This document shows, in pieces, positions 62,978 to 64,000 of a DNA stretch of 64,000 nt (position 1 is its first letter; every line of letters begins with the position of its first letter). The translations under genes were made by a program, and so were the position numbers. This DNA is from an uncultured Pelagibacteraceae bacterium (GTDB taxonomy: Bacteria > Pseudomonadota > Alphaproteobacteria > Pelagibacterales > Pelagibacteraceae): assembly GCA_902521805.1 (NCBI GenBank), contig CABYTL010000003.1, positions 1 to 64,000 of the forward strand, given 5' to 3'. Under the pieces are notes generated by a model. The model had not been told where the DNA came from, did no database searches, and saw only the letters and a program-made list of their open reading frames with translations.

Positions 62978-63313
62978 TTAATTTATTTTTCCCAAGAGAT
63001 TAACTATTAATACTCCTGATATTATTAGAATAAGACCAATAATAGTATTGATATCAGGAATTTGATTAAATTTATATATTCCAACTAGTGATGTAGCGAT
63101 TATACATAATCCCGCAAATGATGCATAAGTAATACCCACTGGTATTGATCTCATAACAACTGATAAAGCATACATACAACAAACTATTGTTATAGCCGTA
63201 AATATACTTGGTAATAAAATAGTAAATCCGTTAGAGCCTTTTGCAAAACTATTAGCTGCTGTTCCTAAAATTACAGCAAATAAAAGGGCAGAGTAGGCAA
63301 TTATATTACTCAC
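62978..63313 (-). CDS. Small multidrug resistance-like (SMR) four-helix membrane protein
   Basis: This 111-residue protein has four predicted helices and aligns with EmrE along its length: LGTAANSFAKGSNGFTILLPS, RSIPVGITYASFAGLCII and IIGLILIISGVLIVNLL. The essential proton-coupling glutamate of SMR proteins (EmrE Glu14, in AEVIGT) is replaced: here the aligned run is AVILGT. EmrE Trp63 is phenylalanine. It may be one half of a heterodimer or have another role. Confidence 0.82.
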   Translation of the reverse strand: MSNIIAYSALLFAVILGTAANSFAKGSNGFTILLPSIFTAITIVCCMYALSVVMRSIPVGITYASFAGLCIIATSLVGIYKFNQIPDINTIIGLILIISGVLIVNLLGKIN

Positions 63314-63328
63314 ATTAAAAGATTATTA

Positions 63329-63553
63329 TTATTCGGTAATTTTATCTACTAATTTTTTAATTGGTGGTCCTAATATAAGTGCTGCAATTATTGCTATTGG
63401 TAAACTTGCAGACCATGCTTTTAAAAATCTATTAATATAATTACTATCAAAACCTGTATTAATAAATGTGATAATTAAAGTCATAATTAAGCTCATACCA
63501 AACCCCATTATTAAAATGAACAAAAGATTTGAGTATTTTTTTGTAAAAATCAT
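63329..63553 (-). CDS. DUF2798 family small membrane protein
   Basis: This 74-residue protein has two predicted helices (about 9-33 and 43-63) and the family-like FILIMGFGMSLIMTLIITF and FLKAWSASLPIAIIAALILGPPIKKLV. Function is unknown. It lies 15 bp before the SMR-like gene and overlaps the upstream isomerase-like gene by 4 nt, so the three are probably co-transcribed. Confidence 0.78.
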   Translation of the reverse strand: MIFTKKYSNLLFILIMGFGMSLIMTLIITFINTGFDSNYINRFLKAWSASLPIAIIAALILGPPIKKLVDKITE

Positions 63554-64000
63554 TTTTTAAACCACCTAATGGCATCTTCCATTCTGTCATCACCCCAAAA
63601 AATCTCATTTCTTACTACAAATGAAGGACTGCCGAAAATTTTATTATTTCGAGCTAATTCGGTATTTTTTTGGTATTCACTTTCAATTTTACTTGATTTA
63701 GCTTCGGATATTATTTTATCTTTGTTAAGTTTTAATTCTTTACATATTTCTGAAATACTAGGATCAATTGCTGGTTCTTTACCTTCTTGAAACCATTTCT
63801 TATATGTTAACCTGATATAATCTATACCCCATCCCATTTCTAATCCCAATATTGCAATTTGATTAGCTAAATCAAAATCGGATAATGGGTAGGGGACAGG
63901 TGTTTTAGCAAAAAAACCATACCCTTCAGCACGTCTTTCAATATCGCGCCACATATAATTAACTTTATTTATTTTATCTTTTGGAAATGGAATGTTATTC
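63550..64000 (-). CDS. 2-hydroxychromene-2-carboxylate isomerase-like DsbA-family protein (N-terminus beyond window)
   Basis: The track ORF starts at Met 63954, but the frame stays open to the window edge with NNIPFPKDKINKVNYMWRDIERRAEGYG, matching the family, so the true start lies outside. The visible part has the helical domain and the closing IFGSPSFVVRNEIFWGDDRMEDAIRWF, typical of HCCA isomerase/kappa-class GST folds. Known members isomerise aromatic degradation intermediates or use glutathione; the substrate is unknown here. Confidence 0.85.
   Translation of the reverse strand, partial: NNIPFPKDKINKVNYMWRDIERRAEGYGFFAKTPVPYPLSDFDLANQIAILGLEMGWGIDYIRLTYKKWFQEGKEPAIDPSISEICKELKLNKDKIISEAKSSKIESEYQKNTELARNNKIFGSPSFVVRNEIFWGDDRMEDAIRWFKK

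Noticed and set aside
1-64000. CRISPR array, prophage, insertion sequence or tRNA gene
   Set aside because: No spaced direct repeats, integrase, transposase, phage genes or tRNA cloverleaf pattern was seen on either strand by eye; a tRNAscan or repeat search would settle it.

Overview
The window is very A+T-rich, almost fully coding, and has the gene content and order of a streamlined marine alphaproteobacterium of the SAR11 clade (Candidatus Pelagibacter or a close relative). This assignment rests on the low G+C, frequent 1-47 nt gene overlaps, lysine/asparagine/isoleucine-rich proteins, and alphaproteobacterial neighbourhoods (lptF-lptG-lptD-surA-pdxA-rsmA; purM-purN; NDUFA12 next to DUF2155; iscR-sufBCDSU-DUF59-sufA). 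It is inference from the sequence, not a database match. I see no tRNA, rRNA, insertion sequence, prophage or CRISPR array, and no gene-free stretch longer than 300 bases. The longest gap in the supplied track (47582-47811) holds a 56-codon ORF.

Layout. 1-8841 (minus strand): rpsF-rpsR-rplI, dnaB, an RND/MMPL exporter, cvpA, purF, an HD-domain protein resembling the PhnZ diiron oxygenase, and gshA, which runs off the left edge and is absent from the ORF track. 8930-11519 (plus): fabD-fabG-acpP-gmk. 11508-18730 (minus): the LPS-export and outer-membrane block with rsmA and pdxA. 18791-20651 (plus): pepA-ndk. 20641-22231 (minus): purN-purM. 22253-25761 (plus): DUF2066, an Hda-like protein and aspS. 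25762-32487: an orphan piece of class II ribonucleotide reductase, an NDUFA12-type complex I factor with DUF2155, accB-accC-aroQ, thiS-thiG and a short RNase E. 32584-41284: mrcA, prfB with a programmed frameshift, an AsmA-like protein, tyrS, anmK and a hydrolase.

41368-47581 is a complete SUF iron-sulfur operon. It begins with an IscR-type regulator preceded by a near-perfect IscR type 1 box over its own promoter. 47638-49218 holds a small unknown ORF and glnA. 49360-56226 is an aldehyde and small-acid region: YbaK, EamA transporter, AldB-type dehydrogenase with a lysine-rich N-terminal extension, DUF779, a hotdog thioesterase, GYD, an SSADH-like enzyme and an FAH-family enzyme. 56236-64000 holds ppc, ccdA, an azoreductase-like flavoprotein, a butyrobetaine-hydroxylase-like dioxygenase, a HisN-like phosphatase, a MycE-like methyltransferase, an SMR-like membrane protein lacking the usual glutamate, DUF2798 and an edge-truncated HCCA-isomerase-like gene.

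Most genes are core metabolism or envelope biogenesis. I found no convincing new multi-gene system. The items most worth following up are the IscR box, the PhnZ-like protein, the RNase E lacking its zinc-link cysteines, the orphan NrdJ C-terminal domain, the lysine-rich extension on the aldehyde dehydrogenase, the SMR protein lacking Glu14, the prfB frameshift with an unusual 3' context, and the 3' overlaps at most convergent gene pairs.
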